Source of the DNA: Actinomyces trachealis
GTDB lineage: Bacteria; Actinomycetota; Actinomycetes; Actinomycetales; Actinomycetaceae
Assembly (NCBI RefSeq): GCF_015711475.1
Contig: NZ_CP065027.1
Location: 1,364,001-1,428,000 of the forward strand
Direction of reading: 5' to 3'
DNA length: 64,000 nucleotides
This document shows, one piece after another, positions 46,049 through 55,678 of the stretch (position 1 is the first letter of the stretch; each line of letters starts with the position of its first letter). The notes below the pieces were generated by a model. It did no database searches. It was not told where the DNA came from and worked only from the letters and a program-made list of their open reading frames with translations. Made by a program: the position numbers and the translations under genes.

Positions 46049-47113
46049 TCAGACATCCATGCCGTAGAGAATGGTGCCGCGAGTCGGCTGGTAGCCGAGG
46101 GCTTCGTACAGGTCAGCCGCGCCCGTGGGGTTGTCGGAGTCGACGCCGGCCGCCGCGTAGTCCATGCCGTCCGCCGCGTAGGCGCGCATGGCCGCCGCCA
46201 GCAGCGCCCGGCCCACGTCCCGTCCCCGGTAGTCCGCCAGGACCCCCAGCATGTCGGTGTAGCCCTCCCGCCAGCCCAGCGCTTCCCAGTCCTGCTCGAA
46301 ACGCGCCGAGCGCAGGTACCCGGCCACGCGGGCCCGGTCCCCGGAACGGTCCATCACCACGAAGCACCAGGCGGGCTCCACGTGGGTGCGCCCCGCCGCC
46401 CATTCCTCGGGGCTGAGCCGCAGCGCCCGACCGGATTCCCCCCGGGACTCAAGGGTCGCCGCGTTGTGGGCGCGCAGCACGGCGTCGTCGATCTCCGGCG
46501 TCCACGGCTCAACCGACAGGAAGGCCCCCAGCTCCACCTGCGGCATCTCCAGTGACAGGGGCCGCCGCAGCTCCTGGTACCAGCGCAGCGGGCGCAGCCC
46601 CATAGTCTCCAGGTGGCTCTTCATGCGCTCGTCGTCAGCCAGTACGGTGGTGACGATGTGCCCCGGCCCGGGCTCTCCCACTCCCCCGGTCCGGGCGGCC
46701 CGTTCCAGGCCGATCAGGTGGCGGGCCCGCTCCGCTTGCCAGCGCAGCAGGGCCCGCCCGATTCCCTGGTCGCGCCAGGACGGGTCCACCACACCGGTCA
46801 TGGAGGCGTACACCTCCTCGCCAGGGCGCAGCCGCACCAGACCGAAGCCACGCATGACTCCCTCCGCGTCCCACCCGGCGACGCCCGCGTAGCTGGGGTC
46901 CATGAAGTACTCGGCGGTCTCTGCCTCGCTGGTGCGGTACGGGGGGTTGTCCACCGCCTCGGCCCGGGCGATCAGCGCCGCCAGCGCGGGGTTGTCCTGC
47001 GCGAACAGAGGCCGCCACCGCAGGATGTTGGGCATGGTGGAGCGCGGGCCGGACCGCAGCAGGGACCACAGCCCGGTCCCGGCGTGGTGCTCGGTGCCGT
47101 AGAAGGGGACCAT
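46049..47113 (-). CDS. GNAT family N-acetyltransferase with tandem domains
   Basis: 354 residues with two GNAT folds. The first (about 30-190) has VDPSWRDQGIGRALLRWQ; the second (about 200-354) has VLADYRGRDVGRALLAAAMRAYAADG and SDNPTGAADLYEALGYQPTRGT. Both contain the acetyl-CoA loop (R/Q-x-x-G-x-G/A type). Tandem GNATs include mycothiol synthase, but identity is not evident. The start at 47113 overlaps the parE stop (ATGA); ATG 47035 (MPNILRWRPLF) is an alternative that removes 26 residues. It shares a terminator and presumably a transcript with parE. Confidence 0.86.
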   Translation of the reverse strand: MVPFYGTEHHAGTGLWSLLRSGPRSTMPNILRWRPLFAQDNPALAALIARAEAVDNPPYRTSEAETAEYFMDPSYAGVAGWDAEGVMRGFGLVRLRPGEEVYASMTGVVDPSWRDQGIGRALLRWQAERARHLIGLERAARTGGVGEPGPGHIVTTVLADDERMKSHLETMGLRPLRWYQELRRPLSLEMPQVELGAFLSVEPWTPEIDDAVLRAHNAATLESRGESGRALRLSPEEWAAGRTHVEPAWCFVVMDRSGDRARVAGYLRSARFEQDWEALGWREGYTDMLGVLADYRGRDVGRALLAAAMRAYAADGMDYAAAGVDSDNPTGAADLYEALGYQPTRGTILYGMDV

Positions 47114-49368
47114 CAGGCGTCAATCCGTTCGCGGTCCACCTTCTCCGCGCCCTGCACGATGAAGGCCCGGCGGGGCTCCACGGCGGAGCCCATCAGCAGC
47201 TCAAAGACATTTTCCGCCTCAGCGAGCATGGCCTCGTCGGCCAGGGTGATCCGCCGCAGCGTACGGTGCTCCGGCTCCATGGTGGTCTCCGCCAACTGGT
47301 GGGCATCCATCTCGCCTAGGCCCTTGTAACGTTGCGGCTCCTTGAAGCTGCGCCCCTGCTTCTCCAGGCGCCGCAAGGTGCGCACCAACTCGTCGTCGGA
47401 GTAGGTGTAAATGATCTCCTTCTTGCGCCGTCCCTGAGCACTGACCTCCACTCGGTGCAGCGGGGGCACGGCAGCATAGACGCGCCCGGCCTCGATCATG
47501 GGCCGCATGTAGCGGAAGAAGAGGGTCAGCAGCAGGGTACGGATGTGGGCACCGTCCACGTCAGCGTCGGTCATGAGGATGACCTTGCCGTAGCGGGCCT
47601 GGGACAGGTCGAAGGTGCGCCCGCTGCCTGCCCCCACGACCTGGATGATGGCCGAGCACTCGGCGTTGTGCAGCATGTCGGCCTGGGAGGCCTTTTGCAC
47701 GTTGAGGATTTTGCCGCGGATCGGCAGGAGCGCCTGGAATTCGGAGCTGCGGGCGTTCTTAGCGGTGCCCAGCGCGGAGTCGCCCTCCACGATGAACAAC
47801 TCAGAGGCGGCGACGTCGTCGCTGCGGCAGTCGGCGAGCTTGGCGGGCAGGGTGGAGGTCTCCAGGGCCGTCTTGCGACGGGTGATCTCCTTGTGCATGC
47901 GGGCGCTGACTCGCGCCCGCATCTCCCCCACGATCTTCTCCTGCAGGGCCCGGGACTGGGTCTTAAGGTCACGCTTGGAGGACGTGAGCACAGCGGTAAG
48001 TTCACGCTCCACGACCTTAGCCACGATGTTGCGCACGGGGGCGGTGCCCAGCACCTCCTTGGTCTGCCCTTCAAATTGTGGCTCGGGCACGCGCACGGTG
48101 ACGACGGCGGTCAGCCCCGCCAGGATGTCATCCTTCTCGATCTTGCCGTCGCGGACGGTGATCTTCAGGGCGCGGGCGTTGGCGTCGATCTGCTTGCGCA
48201 GCACCTTGGTCAGGGCCTGCTCGAAGCCGGTCAGGTGAGTGCCACCCATGGGGGTGGCAATGATGTTGACGAAGGAACGTTCGGTGGTGTCGTAGCCGAT
48301 CCCCCAGCGCAGGGCGATGTCCACGCCGCAGGTGCGATCCACCTCCACGGGACGTAGGTGCCCGCTGCGTTTGTCGAGCTGCTGGACGGTCTCGGTGAAG
48401 GTGCCTTCGCCGGTGAGCCGGAAGGTATCGGTCACGGAGGCGTCGGTGGCCAGGAAGTCCACAAAGTCGGCGGTGCCACCTTTAGCTTGGAACACCTCGA
48501 CGCCGTCCTCGGCGCCGGTGTCGAACAGGTCTCCGGGGGCCTCGGTGGCATTCTTGGCGCTCGCGCGCAGGGTGGCATCCTCAGGCGCCCCTTGCCCCGC
48601 CATGGCGGCGTGGGGCAGGACGGCGGCGACGGCCTGTGGATCACGCTCGTCACGCAGGGTGAGGGTCAGGCCGGGCACCAGGAAGGAGGTTTGGCGCAGG
48701 CGCGCGCGCAGGGCGGCGGCGTCATACTGCTCAGGATTGGGGAATATCTGGGGATCAGCCCAGTAGCGCACGCGGGTGCCGGTGACGCCGCGTTTAACCT
48801 TGCCGGTGACACGCAGCTCCGTGGCCTTGGTGTACTCCGCAAAGGGGGCGGCCAGGCTGGGACCGGCGGAAGGGTCGGTGAAGACGCCGGGCACGCCGCG
48901 CCGAAAACTCATGGCATAGGTTTTGCCGCCACGGTCCACCTCCACGTCCATGCGGGCCGCCAGGGCGTTGACCACAGAAGCCCCCACCCCGTGTAGGCCA
49001 CCGGCCGCACCGTAGGACCCGCCGCCGAACTTTCCGCCCGCGTGGAGCTTGGTGTAGACGAGTTCCACGCCGGTCAGGCCGCTGGAAGGCTCCACGTCCA
49101 CGGGCACGCCGCGGCCGTTGTCCCGTACCTCGATGGAGCCGTCCGCGTGGACAGTGACTTCGATCTTGGTGGCATGGCCTTCTAGGGCCTCATCCACGGC
49201 GTTGTCCACGATCTCCCATACGCAGTGCATGAGGCCGCGCTGGTCGGTGGAGCCTATGTACATGCCGGGGCGCTTGCGCACAGCCTCAAGCCCCTCTAGC
49301 ACGGACAGGTGCCGAGCGGAGTAGTCGCTGGGGCTGGCGGCAGGTGTGGCGGTGGAGCTTATGGACAC
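47113..49368 (-). CDS. parE: DNA topoisomerase IV subunit B
   Basis: 751 residues. The GHKL ATPase starts LEAVRKRPGMYIGST, with EIVDNAVDEALEG, VRDNGRGVPV and GGLHGVGASVVNALA. The TOPRIM domain has LFIVEGDSALGTAKNARSSEFQALLPIRGKILN and MTDADVDGAHIRTLLLTLFFRYM; the C-terminus carries YKGLGEMDAHQLAETTM. Between the ATPase and transducer parts there is an insertion rich in Ala, Asp and Gly (about residues 250-295) that is not typical. GTG 49368. Works with ParC (43406) in decatenation. Confidence 0.92.
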   Translation of the reverse strand: MSISSTATPAASPSDYSARHLSVLEGLEAVRKRPGMYIGSTDQRGLMHCVWEIVDNAVDEALEGHATKIEVTVHADGSIEVRDNGRGVPVDVEPSSGLTGVELVYTKLHAGGKFGGGSYGAAGGLHGVGASVVNALAARMDVEVDRGGKTYAMSFRRGVPGVFTDPSAGPSLAAPFAEYTKATELRVTGKVKRGVTGTRVRYWADPQIFPNPEQYDAAALRARLRQTSFLVPGLTLTLRDERDPQAVAAVLPHAAMAGQGAPEDATLRASAKNATEAPGDLFDTGAEDGVEVFQAKGGTADFVDFLATDASVTDTFRLTGEGTFTETVQQLDKRSGHLRPVEVDRTCGVDIALRWGIGYDTTERSFVNIIATPMGGTHLTGFEQALTKVLRKQIDANARALKITVRDGKIEKDDILAGLTAVVTVRVPEPQFEGQTKEVLGTAPVRNIVAKVVERELTAVLTSSKRDLKTQSRALQEKIVGEMRARVSARMHKEITRRKTALETSTLPAKLADCRSDDVAASELFIVEGDSALGTAKNARSSEFQALLPIRGKILNVQKASQADMLHNAECSAIIQVVGAGSGRTFDLSQARYGKVILMTDADVDGAHIRTLLLTLFFRYMRPMIEAGRVYAAVPPLHRVEVSAQGRRKKEIIYTYSDDELVRTLRRLEKQGRSFKEPQRYKGLGEMDAHQLAETTMEPEHRTLRRITLADEAMLAEAENVFELLMGSAVEPRRAFIVQGAEKVDRERIDA

Positions 49369-49534
49369 GGTTGCAACCTAGCGGATTGGCGCACTGACAC
49401 TGCTTTCCCGCGCCGAAGGGACGCTGTGGCCTGCGTCCAGCAGCACCGTTCACCGTCGGCAAATGCGCTGCGCCTGGGGCGGAATGGTGGCCTGATGAAG
49501 GGCAGCGATCCGGTGCGCATGGTGTGATCGAGTC

Positions 49535-49798
49535 ATGAGCACGACTATCCCCGCCGTCACCGAATCGGTGACCACCACGTCTGTGTCCACCCTCCCCTCC
49601 CCCACCTCCCACACCAAGCGCCCCCTGACCACCGCTGACCGTTGTGACACCTGCGGCGCCCAGGCTTACTTCCGGGTGGTCCTGGCCTCCGGTGAATTGC
49701 TCTTCTGCGCCCACCACGGCCGCAAGAACGCTGCTGCCCTGGAGCGCGTGGCCCTGTTCATCCAGGATGAGAGCGCTCGTCTCATACAGGAGAGTTGA
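49535..49798 (+). CDS. DUF7455 small zinc-ribbon protein
   Basis: 87 residues. After a Ser/Thr-rich leader comes LTTADRCDTCGAQAYFRVVL and LLFCAHHGRKNAAAL, a CxxC...CxHH putative zinc site. It lies between parE and rpoD, as in other actinobacteria. ATG 49535; a hairpin terminator follows. Function unknown. Confidence 0.88.
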   Translation: MSTTIPAVTESVTTTSVSTLPSPTSHTKRPLTTADRCDTCGAQAYFRVVLASGELLFCAHHGRKNAAALERVALFIQDESARLIQES

Positions 49799-49835
49799 TC
49801 AAGGCCCTTCCTCACGCAGAGGCCTTGGCGCCAAG

Positions 49836-49873
49836 GCGCCCTGACGCTTCAGTAGCATCAGGGCGCGCTCTTT
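49836..49873 (+). terminator. Intrinsic terminator of the DUF7455 gene
   Basis: GCGCCCTGACGC (49836-49847) pairs with GCATCAGGGCGC (49855-49866) apart from one GT wobble, with a 7-base loop, followed by GCTCTTTG. Confidence 0.8.
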
Positions 49874-50414
49874 GTATGGATGGATTGGTCAGGCGCTTGC
49901 TTTGGTGGCTTGGATGCCCTAGCCCGGGAAGCTGCTCTGTGAGACGGAACGCCCAGGCAGGTAGAAAGACCGGTCTTGAATGCCATCTCGATCGTCGTGT
50001 CGTCGATTGCCTTCCAAGGGTCCTACCCCAGCGGGTGCGTATCGACAAGCTCATCACGAGAGGTCCGTAGGTGTGAGGCCAGCTACCTCTGCCGTATCAG
50101 TTACTGAAGACGGCGTGGCCTGGAGCACTCATTTCTTGGAGCTGGAGCAGGCAGCCACCATGAGGGGCAGCCCAGCCTAACAGCAGGCGTGGCCCCACCT
50201 CCTTCACACGCCATCGTGCCTCCGGTAGCTCTGAGCTGAAACGGCGGCCCGTGAGCGGTCATAGCTGACGCGTAGGTGTAGGCAGAGGCCTGGTCCACCA
50301 GCGCAGCAGGACGACGTCGGCTGCACGCGGCAGCGGGATACCGAACATGTCTAAGACCGTTAGCTGGGGAAGACGTCTGCGATATCCAGGGACAGATGAG
50401 GCCCGGCTGGCGAC
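49874..50414. other. Gene-free stretch between DUF7455 and rpoD
   Basis: About 540 bases without a convincing gene. Short open frames on both strands (for example 50101-50418 on the minus strand) have biased composition and no recognisable motif. It lies beyond the 3' end of rpoD, so no rpoD promoter is expected. It may be worn gene debris or an RNA; I can name nothing. Confidence 0.4.
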
Positions 50415-52094
50415 TCAATCCAGGTAGTCGCGCAGGACCTGGCTGCGCGAGGGGTGGCGCAGCTTGCTCATGGTCTTGGACTCGATCTGGCGGATGCGCT
50501 CACGGGTGACGCCGTAGACCTTGCCGATCTCGTCCAGGGTTTTGGGCTGCCCGTCGGTGAGGCCGAAGCGCATGGATACCACGCCTGCTTCACGCTCGGA
50601 GAGCGTGTCCAGCACGGCGTGCAGCTGCTCCTGCAACAGGGTGAAGGAGACAGCATCGGCGGGCACCACGGCCTCAGAGTCCTCAATGAGGTCACCGAAC
50701 TCACTGTCACCGTCCTCACCGAGCGGCGTGTGCAGGCTGATGGGTTCACGCCCGTACTTCTGCACCTCAATGACCTTCTCCGGGGTCATGTCCAGCTCCA
50801 CGGCCAGCTCCTCCGGGGTGGGCTCACGGCCCAGGTCCTGGAGCATCTGGCGCTGCACGCGGGCCAGCTTGTTGATGACCTCCACCATATGCACGGGGAT
50901 ACGGATGGTGCGGGCCTGGTCCGCCATGGCGCGGGTGATGGCCTGGCGGATCCACCAGGTGGCGTAGGTGGAGAACTTGAAGCCCTTGGTGTAGTCGAAC
51001 TTCTCCACCGCGCGGATCAGGCCCAAGTTACCTTCCTGGATCAGGTCCAGGAACAGCATGCCGCGGCCGGTGTAGCGCTTGGCCAGGGAGACGACCAGGC
51101 GCAGGTTGGCCTCCAGCAGGTGGTTCTTGGCGCGTTGACCGTCCTGCGCCACCCAGTGCAGTTCACGGCGGTAGCGGGCCTCAAGCTCATTGCCCTCAGT
51201 ACCTAGAAGATGCTCAGCATACATGCCAGCCTCGATGCGCTTGGCAAGCTCCACCTCCTCAGCGGCGTTGAGCAGCGCAACCTTACCGATCTGCTTGAGG
51301 TAGTCCTTGACCGGGTCGGCGGTGGCACCGGCGGTGACCACTTTCTGCGCGGGCTCGTCAGCCTCATCGGAGTCGGAAACTGTGAAGCCGCCGTCCTTGT
51401 CCTTCTCCGAGTTCTTGCGGCGCTTACCACCCTTGCGGGCAGCCTCTTTCTCCGCCTGCTCGCGGCGGATCCGCTCCAGGTCACCGGTGAGGGCGGCGAT
51501 AGATGGTTCCATCTTGATGCCCTTGATGACCCAACCACGGAAGACGTAGCCGTTCTCAGTAAGGAAGTCGCGGGCAACCATAGGGGCGGAGTCACCCAGC
51601 ACGAAGCGCGGAACAGGCCCATGTCCGTAGGGGGCCAGGACAATGGGCTCCTCCAATGTGCCGTGGCCAGCGATCTCCAGGTTCTCCACGATGGTGCGGG
51701 AGCGGACGTACAGGGTGGCGCCGGGTGCCAGACGCACCCCCTTAAGGGCAGCAGGGTTGTTGAAAGGCTTGCGCTTGGTCCCGTCGCCTTCTTCCTCCAG
51801 GGTGACGTCCAGGTAGTAGTCGCGCTTTTCTACAGGGAGCTCAGACTCAGGGTCCCCCTCCGTGGAGCCGTCATCTGAGTCCTCGTTAGAGTCTTCGTCG
51901 TCATCGTCGTTATCTTCGACATATTCGTCGCTGGAGACCTCGTCGTCCTCGTCAAGGTCGTCGTCGAGATCCTTATCCAGATCCCTATCCAGGTCCTCGT
52001 CCAGGTCAATGTCGTCATCCTCATGCTCCTCCTCGGGGATATCGTCCACGGGGGCAGTCTTGCTACGCTTCCGCTGAGCGGTGGAAGAAGCCAC
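50415..52094 (-). CDS. rpoD: Principal RNA polymerase sigma factor with unusual N-terminal region
   Basis: 559 residues. Region 1.2 [29 protein letters not shown] starts near residue 265; region 2 has [56 protein letters not shown]; region 3 follows; region 4 ends with [31 protein letters not shown]. This is the housekeeping sigma (SigA/HrdB). Residues 17-86 are a Glu/Asp-rich tract. Residues 89-196 do not look like any sigma region: [36 protein letters not shown] and [10 protein letters not shown] resemble the start of a parallel beta-helix domain. I chose GTG 52094 with AAAGGA six bases upstream; ATG 52118 and 52166 are also in frame. Confidence 0.94.
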   Translation of the reverse strand: MASSTAQRKRSKTAPVDDIPEEEHEDDDIDLDEDLDRDLDKDLDDDLDEDDEVSSDEYVEDNDDDDEDSNEDSDDGSTEGDPESELPVEKRDYYLDVTLEEEGDGTKRKPFNNPAALKGVRLAPGATLYVRSRTIVENLEIAGHGTLEEPIVLAPYGHGPVPRFVLGDSAPMVARDFLTENGYVFRGWVIKGIKMEPSIAALTGDLERIRREQAEKEAARKGGKRRKNSEKDKDGGFTVSDSDEADEPAQKVVTAGATADPVKDYLKQIGKVALLNAAEEVELAKRIEAGMYAEHLLGTEGNELEARYRRELHWVAQDGQRAKNHLLEANLRLVVSLAKRYTGRGMLFLDLIQEGNLGLIRAVEKFDYTKGFKFSTYATWWIRQAITRAMADQARTIRIPVHMVEVINKLARVQRQMLQDLGREPTPEELAVELDMTPEKVIEVQKYGREPISLHTPLGEDGDSEFGDLIEDSEAVVPADAVSFTLLQEQLHAVLDTLSEREAGVVSMRFGLTDGQPKTLDEIGKVYGVTRERIRQIESKTMSKLRHPSRSQVLRDYLD

Positions 52095-52239
52095 GGAGTT
52101 CCTTTCACGGGAGGACATGCGGTCGGGGTCGCCAAAGCGACGCCATGCTGGCAACCGTCGGATCATACCGTTTATTCCCTCGCGACATTTACCGCGCTCA
52201 GCGACAACCCACGGACGTGTTCTCCGTTACTGTGCTCCC

Positions 52240-53403
52240 ATGGCAGAGCTTCCAGCACGCCTGGGATCGATCATCCCCTTGGTCGACGCCAGGATCCTCC
52301 AGGCCCTTGAGTCCCGCCGCCAGCGCTGGACCCACCTGGCCTCCGCGACAGACGAGCTCATTAGCGCCGCCACCGCCCTTACGTCCGGTGGGAAACGCCT
52401 CCGGGCTGTGCTCGCCAGCGTAGGCTACGCCTCCCTCAACCACCGCTCGGCTGACGAGAACCGCCGCGCTCGCTTCATGACTTCCCCACAGGTCATTTCC
52501 CTTGGTGCCGCCTTGGAGCTCTACCAGGCCAGTGCCCTGATCCACGACGACGTCATCGATGATGCTCCCACCAGGCGCGGCCAACCCGCCACGCACATCC
52601 ACCTGGCTAACCTCCACCAGGACTCCGGCTGGCTCGGGACGGCTCACAGCTTCGGACGCTCCGGTGCCCTCCTGCTGGGGGACTTAATGCTCTCGGCCGC
52701 CATGGAGATCATGGATGAGGCCGCCCAGGTGGTTGCTGACTCTAACCCCAGTTGCGCTCACGAGGCGCGTGCAGCATTCAACGCCATGACGGCGGAGGTG
52801 GCCGTGGGTCAGTACCTGGACCTGCGGGCTGAGGTGCTGCCGCTTCCCGCTCTCTCAGAGGATCCGATGACAGCGGGGCTGCGCATGGAACGTCAAGCCT
52901 TGACCGTCATCATTCACAAGTCCGCCCGCTACTCCGTGACGCACCCGCTGGTGATTGGCGCTTTGCTGTCTGGTGCGATCCCCTACTCCCCTGCACTGTC
53001 CGCACTGTCCCGCTTCGGTGAGGAGCTGGGGGTCGCCTTCCAGCTGCGCGACGACGAGTTGGGGGTCTTCGGGGACCCAAAGGTCACCGGGAAGCCAGCG
53101 GGCGGTGACCTAGTGGAGGGCAAACGCACCGTCCTACTGGCGCAGGCTTGGCGCCGCACTGACGACGCCGGTCGCGAGCTCCTGCGCACAGTCCTAGGTA
53201 ACTCCGAGGCGACGGAAGCTCAGGTCACTTCCGCGACAGAGCTCATTGAGCAGTGTGGCGCACGTGAGGAGTTGGAGGAGCGAATCACCGATCTGACCGC
53301 TGCCGCGCTACGGACCCTGGACGGATTGCGTTTCGCCCTGCACCCTGCGGCCGACGAGGACCTGCGGGCCCTGACTGGTCTGCTAGCCGACCGGCGCGCA
53401 TAG
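52240..53403 (+). CDS. Polyprenyl diphosphate synthase
   Basis: 387 residues of the trans-isoprenyl diphosphate synthase family. LTSGGKRLRAVL precedes the first Asp-rich motif DDVIDDAPTRRGQPA; the second is FQLRDDELGVFGDPKVTGKPAGGDLVEGKRTVL. It condenses isopentenyl diphosphate with an allylic primer; product length is not readable. ATG 52240 is just after a possible promoter in the gap to rpoD, which is divergent. In mycobacteria the orthologue idsA2 also lies near the pknL-aroG region, as here. Confidence 0.93.
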   Translation: MAELPARLGSIIPLVDARILQALESRRQRWTHLASATDELISAATALTSGGKRLRAVLASVGYASLNHRSADENRRARFMTSPQVISLGAALELYQASALIHDDVIDDAPTRRGQPATHIHLANLHQDSGWLGTAHSFGRSGALLLGDLMLSAAMEIMDEAAQVVADSNPSCAHEARAAFNAMTAEVAVGQYLDLRAEVLPLPALSEDPMTAGLRMERQALTVIIHKSARYSVTHPLVIGALLSGAIPYSPALSALSRFGEELGVAFQLRDDELGVFGDPKVTGKPAGGDLVEGKRTVLLAQAWRRTDDAGRELLRTVLGNSEATEAQVTSATELIEQCGAREELEERITDLTAAALRTLDGLRFALHPAADEDLRALTGLLADRRA

Positions 53404-53456
53404 GGCAGCCTCCCCGGTTGGCTGGAGAGCGCCGTAAAGACCTTTAGACTGAGGTT

Positions 53457-55607
53457 GTGGCCCAGGACCCTCTCATCGGACGTGTAGTCGACTCCCGGTA
53501 CAAGGTTGTCGACCGCGTGGCCCGTGGCGGCATGGCCACCGTCTACCGCGCCCAGGACAGGCGTCTGGACCGCATCGTGGCGCTGAAGGTCATGCACGCC
53601 CACCTGGCGGAGTCCAGCGACTTTGTCTCCCGTTTCCGGCGCGAGGCACGGGCCGCAGCTCGACTGTCGAACCCAGGCGTGGTGGCTGTTTTTGACCAAG
53701 GCAGCTTGGACGGCGTCGCCTACCTGGTCATGGAGTACGTGGAGGGACCCACACTGCGGAACCTGGTTGCTGCTGGGCCGTTGTCTGTCTCCGAGGCCCT
53801 GGACCTCACCACGCAGGTGCTGCGTCCCCTGGGAGCCGCGCACCGCGCTGGCCTGGTGCACCGGGACATCAAACCAGAGAACGTGCTGCTGCCAGCCGAT
53901 GGATCGGTCGCCAAGGTCGCTGACTTCGGCTTGGCGCGCGCAGTCACGGAGACCACCCAGACCACCACCGGTAACGTGCTGGGCACGGTCGCCTACCTAG
54001 CTCCTGAACTCATCACCAACGGTGACTCAAGCCCCCGGGCTGACGTTTTCTCTGTGGGAGTCATGCTCTACGAGATGCTCACCGGGGTGCAGCCCTTCCG
54101 GGGTGAAACCCCCATCCATATTGCCTTCCGCAACGTGCATGAGGATGTGCCTACTCCCTCAGCCCTGATCCCTGGGCTGCCAGACTCCGTGGATCAGCTG
54201 GTGGCGACACTGACGGCGCGTGATCCACAAACGCGCCCATCCACCGCCGACGCCGCCGCCCTGCAAGTACGTTCTACGCTGGAAGCGCTCAAGCCGGAGG
54301 AGCTCTCTGTGCGCCGCCCTGGCGGGCTCGTGCCGGTGGATAACTACAGCTCAGACCTGGTGGGACGCGCCCGTGCACTGCCTAAACTGACCAGTGACAA
54401 GCCCCTCCCCGAGGGGGATTCTCCCGTGGATCCGTCTCTCAACGCCGTCCAGGCCACCGACGCCAGCAAGGACTCAGAGGTGGAGTTTCCGGTGGGACGC
54501 CGCACGGTGTCACTGCCAGTTGGGTCAATTGGTCCCTTGGGCACCACCCGTTTGGAGACGCCCCAGCATGGGCACACGAGTGTACTGCCGACTGGCCAGC
54601 GGACCGGACGCGTTGGCGCACCCATCCAGGCGCCACCAGCCCGCCCAGGGCAGCCGGGCCAACCATTCCCGCCGGAGGACACCCTTGCTGCGCTGGCACC
54701 CCCCCGGCGGCGCACGGTGCTTGGGCTCGGTGCGCTAGGTGTGCTAGGCCTGAGCGGTGGCGGCGTAGGCTGGTACTTCCTAGCGGGCCCAGGACGGCGG
54801 GTGAATGTCCCTGACATCGCTGGGATGTCCGCCGAGGAAGCTGAGCGGCGAGTCACTGACGCTGAGCTCAAGTGGAAGCGTGCGGAAGACGTCTTCTCTG
54901 ACACGGTTGGGGCAGGCGTGGTCATCTCCACCAGCCCCGAGCCTGGCCGCCTGCTCCCGCCTGGCACGGAGCTAACGGTTGTGGTTTCCAAGGGCATTGA
55001 GCAGGTGACAGTGCCGGAGATCGTAGGCAAGACCAAGGATGAGGCCACCAGGCTGTTGGGCGCCGCGAAACTCCGTCTGGGCGCCGTCACGGAGGAGTAT
55101 TCGCACACTGTGGTTTCCGGTCAAATCGTCTCCTGCAACCCGACGGCAGGCGCTACAGTGAACCACTCGTCCTCCGTGTCTGTGGTGGTCTCCAAGGGCA
55201 AACGCCCCGCCACGGTTCCTGACGTTGTCGGTATGACCAAAACGGAGGCGGAGCAGGCTTTCAAGGACGCAAACCTCAAGATGGGTGCTGTGCAGGAGAC
55301 CTACTCAGACACCGTGGAGGTCGGCAAGGTCATCTCCTCCAGCCCCTCTGCTGACGCCGCGAATGTCTACGCGGGTGACACCGTTGATCTGGTTGTCTCC
55401 AAGGGGCAGCAGATGGTCACTGTCCCCGACGTCTCCTCCATGAATGAGCAGCAGGCCAAAACTACGCTTGAGCAGGCGGGCTTCAAGGTGCAGGTGCAGA
55501 AGGTGCGCCGCCCCTTCTTGACCTTCAAGGACATTGAGGGCACGGAGCCAGCTACTGGCACAAGCGTCAAGTACGGCTCGAACGTCACCCTGAAGGTGTA
55601 CGACTGA
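53457..55607 (+). CDS. Ser/Thr protein kinase with four PASTA domains (PknL-like)
   Basis: 716 residues. The kinase domain (about 14-275) has GGMATVYRA, ALKVM, LVHRDIKPENVLL, VADFGLARA and YLAPELI, all catalytic parts intact. A Pro/Gly-rich juxtamembrane stretch leads to one membrane helix (about 420-440). Outside the membrane are four PASTA repeats of about 65 residues each, starting NVPDIAGM, VTVPEIVGK, ATVPDVVGM and VTVPDVSSM. PASTA domains sense peptidoglycan or lipid II fragments, so it should control wall growth and division. GTG start at 53457. Neighbour order polyprenyl synthase - kinase - aroG matches the PknL locus of M. tuberculosis. Confidence 0.94.
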   Translation: MAQDPLIGRVVDSRYKVVDRVARGGMATVYRAQDRRLDRIVALKVMHAHLAESSDFVSRFRREARAAARLSNPGVVAVFDQGSLDGVAYLVMEYVEGPTLRNLVAAGPLSVSEALDLTTQVLRPLGAAHRAGLVHRDIKPENVLLPADGSVAKVADFGLARAVTETTQTTTGNVLGTVAYLAPELITNGDSSPRADVFSVGVMLYEMLTGVQPFRGETPIHIAFRNVHEDVPTPSALIPGLPDSVDQLVATLTARDPQTRPSTADAAALQVRSTLEALKPEELSVRRPGGLVPVDNYSSDLVGRARALPKLTSDKPLPEGDSPVDPSLNAVQATDASKDSEVEFPVGRRTVSLPVGSIGPLGTTRLETPQHGHTSVLPTGQRTGRVGAPIQAPPARPGQPGQPFPPEDTLAALAPPRRRTVLGLGALGVLGLSGGGVGWYFLAGPGRRVNVPDIAGMSAEEAERRVTDAELKWKRAEDVFSDTVGAGVVISTSPEPGRLLPPGTELTVVVSKGIEQVTVPEIVGKTKDEATRLLGAAKLRLGAVTEEYSHTVVSGQIVSCNPTAGATVNHSSSVSVVVSKGKRPATVPDVVGMTKTEAEQAFKDANLKMGAVQETYSDTVEVGKVISSSPSADAANVYAGDTVDLVVSKGQQMVTVPDVSSMNEQQAKTTLEQAGFKVQVQKVRRPFLTFKDIEGTEPATGTSVKYGSNVTLKVYD

Positions 55608-55678
55608 CTGGAGGCGGTAAGGCACACGCCTGGTGGAGTGGAACACGTGCCCGACCGGTCAGGTCCGGCAGGCTTCGG

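Noticed and set aside
50101..50418. 105-codon minus-strand frame next to rpoD
   Set aside because: Composition is not protein-like, and it overlaps the rpoD stop without a sensible context.
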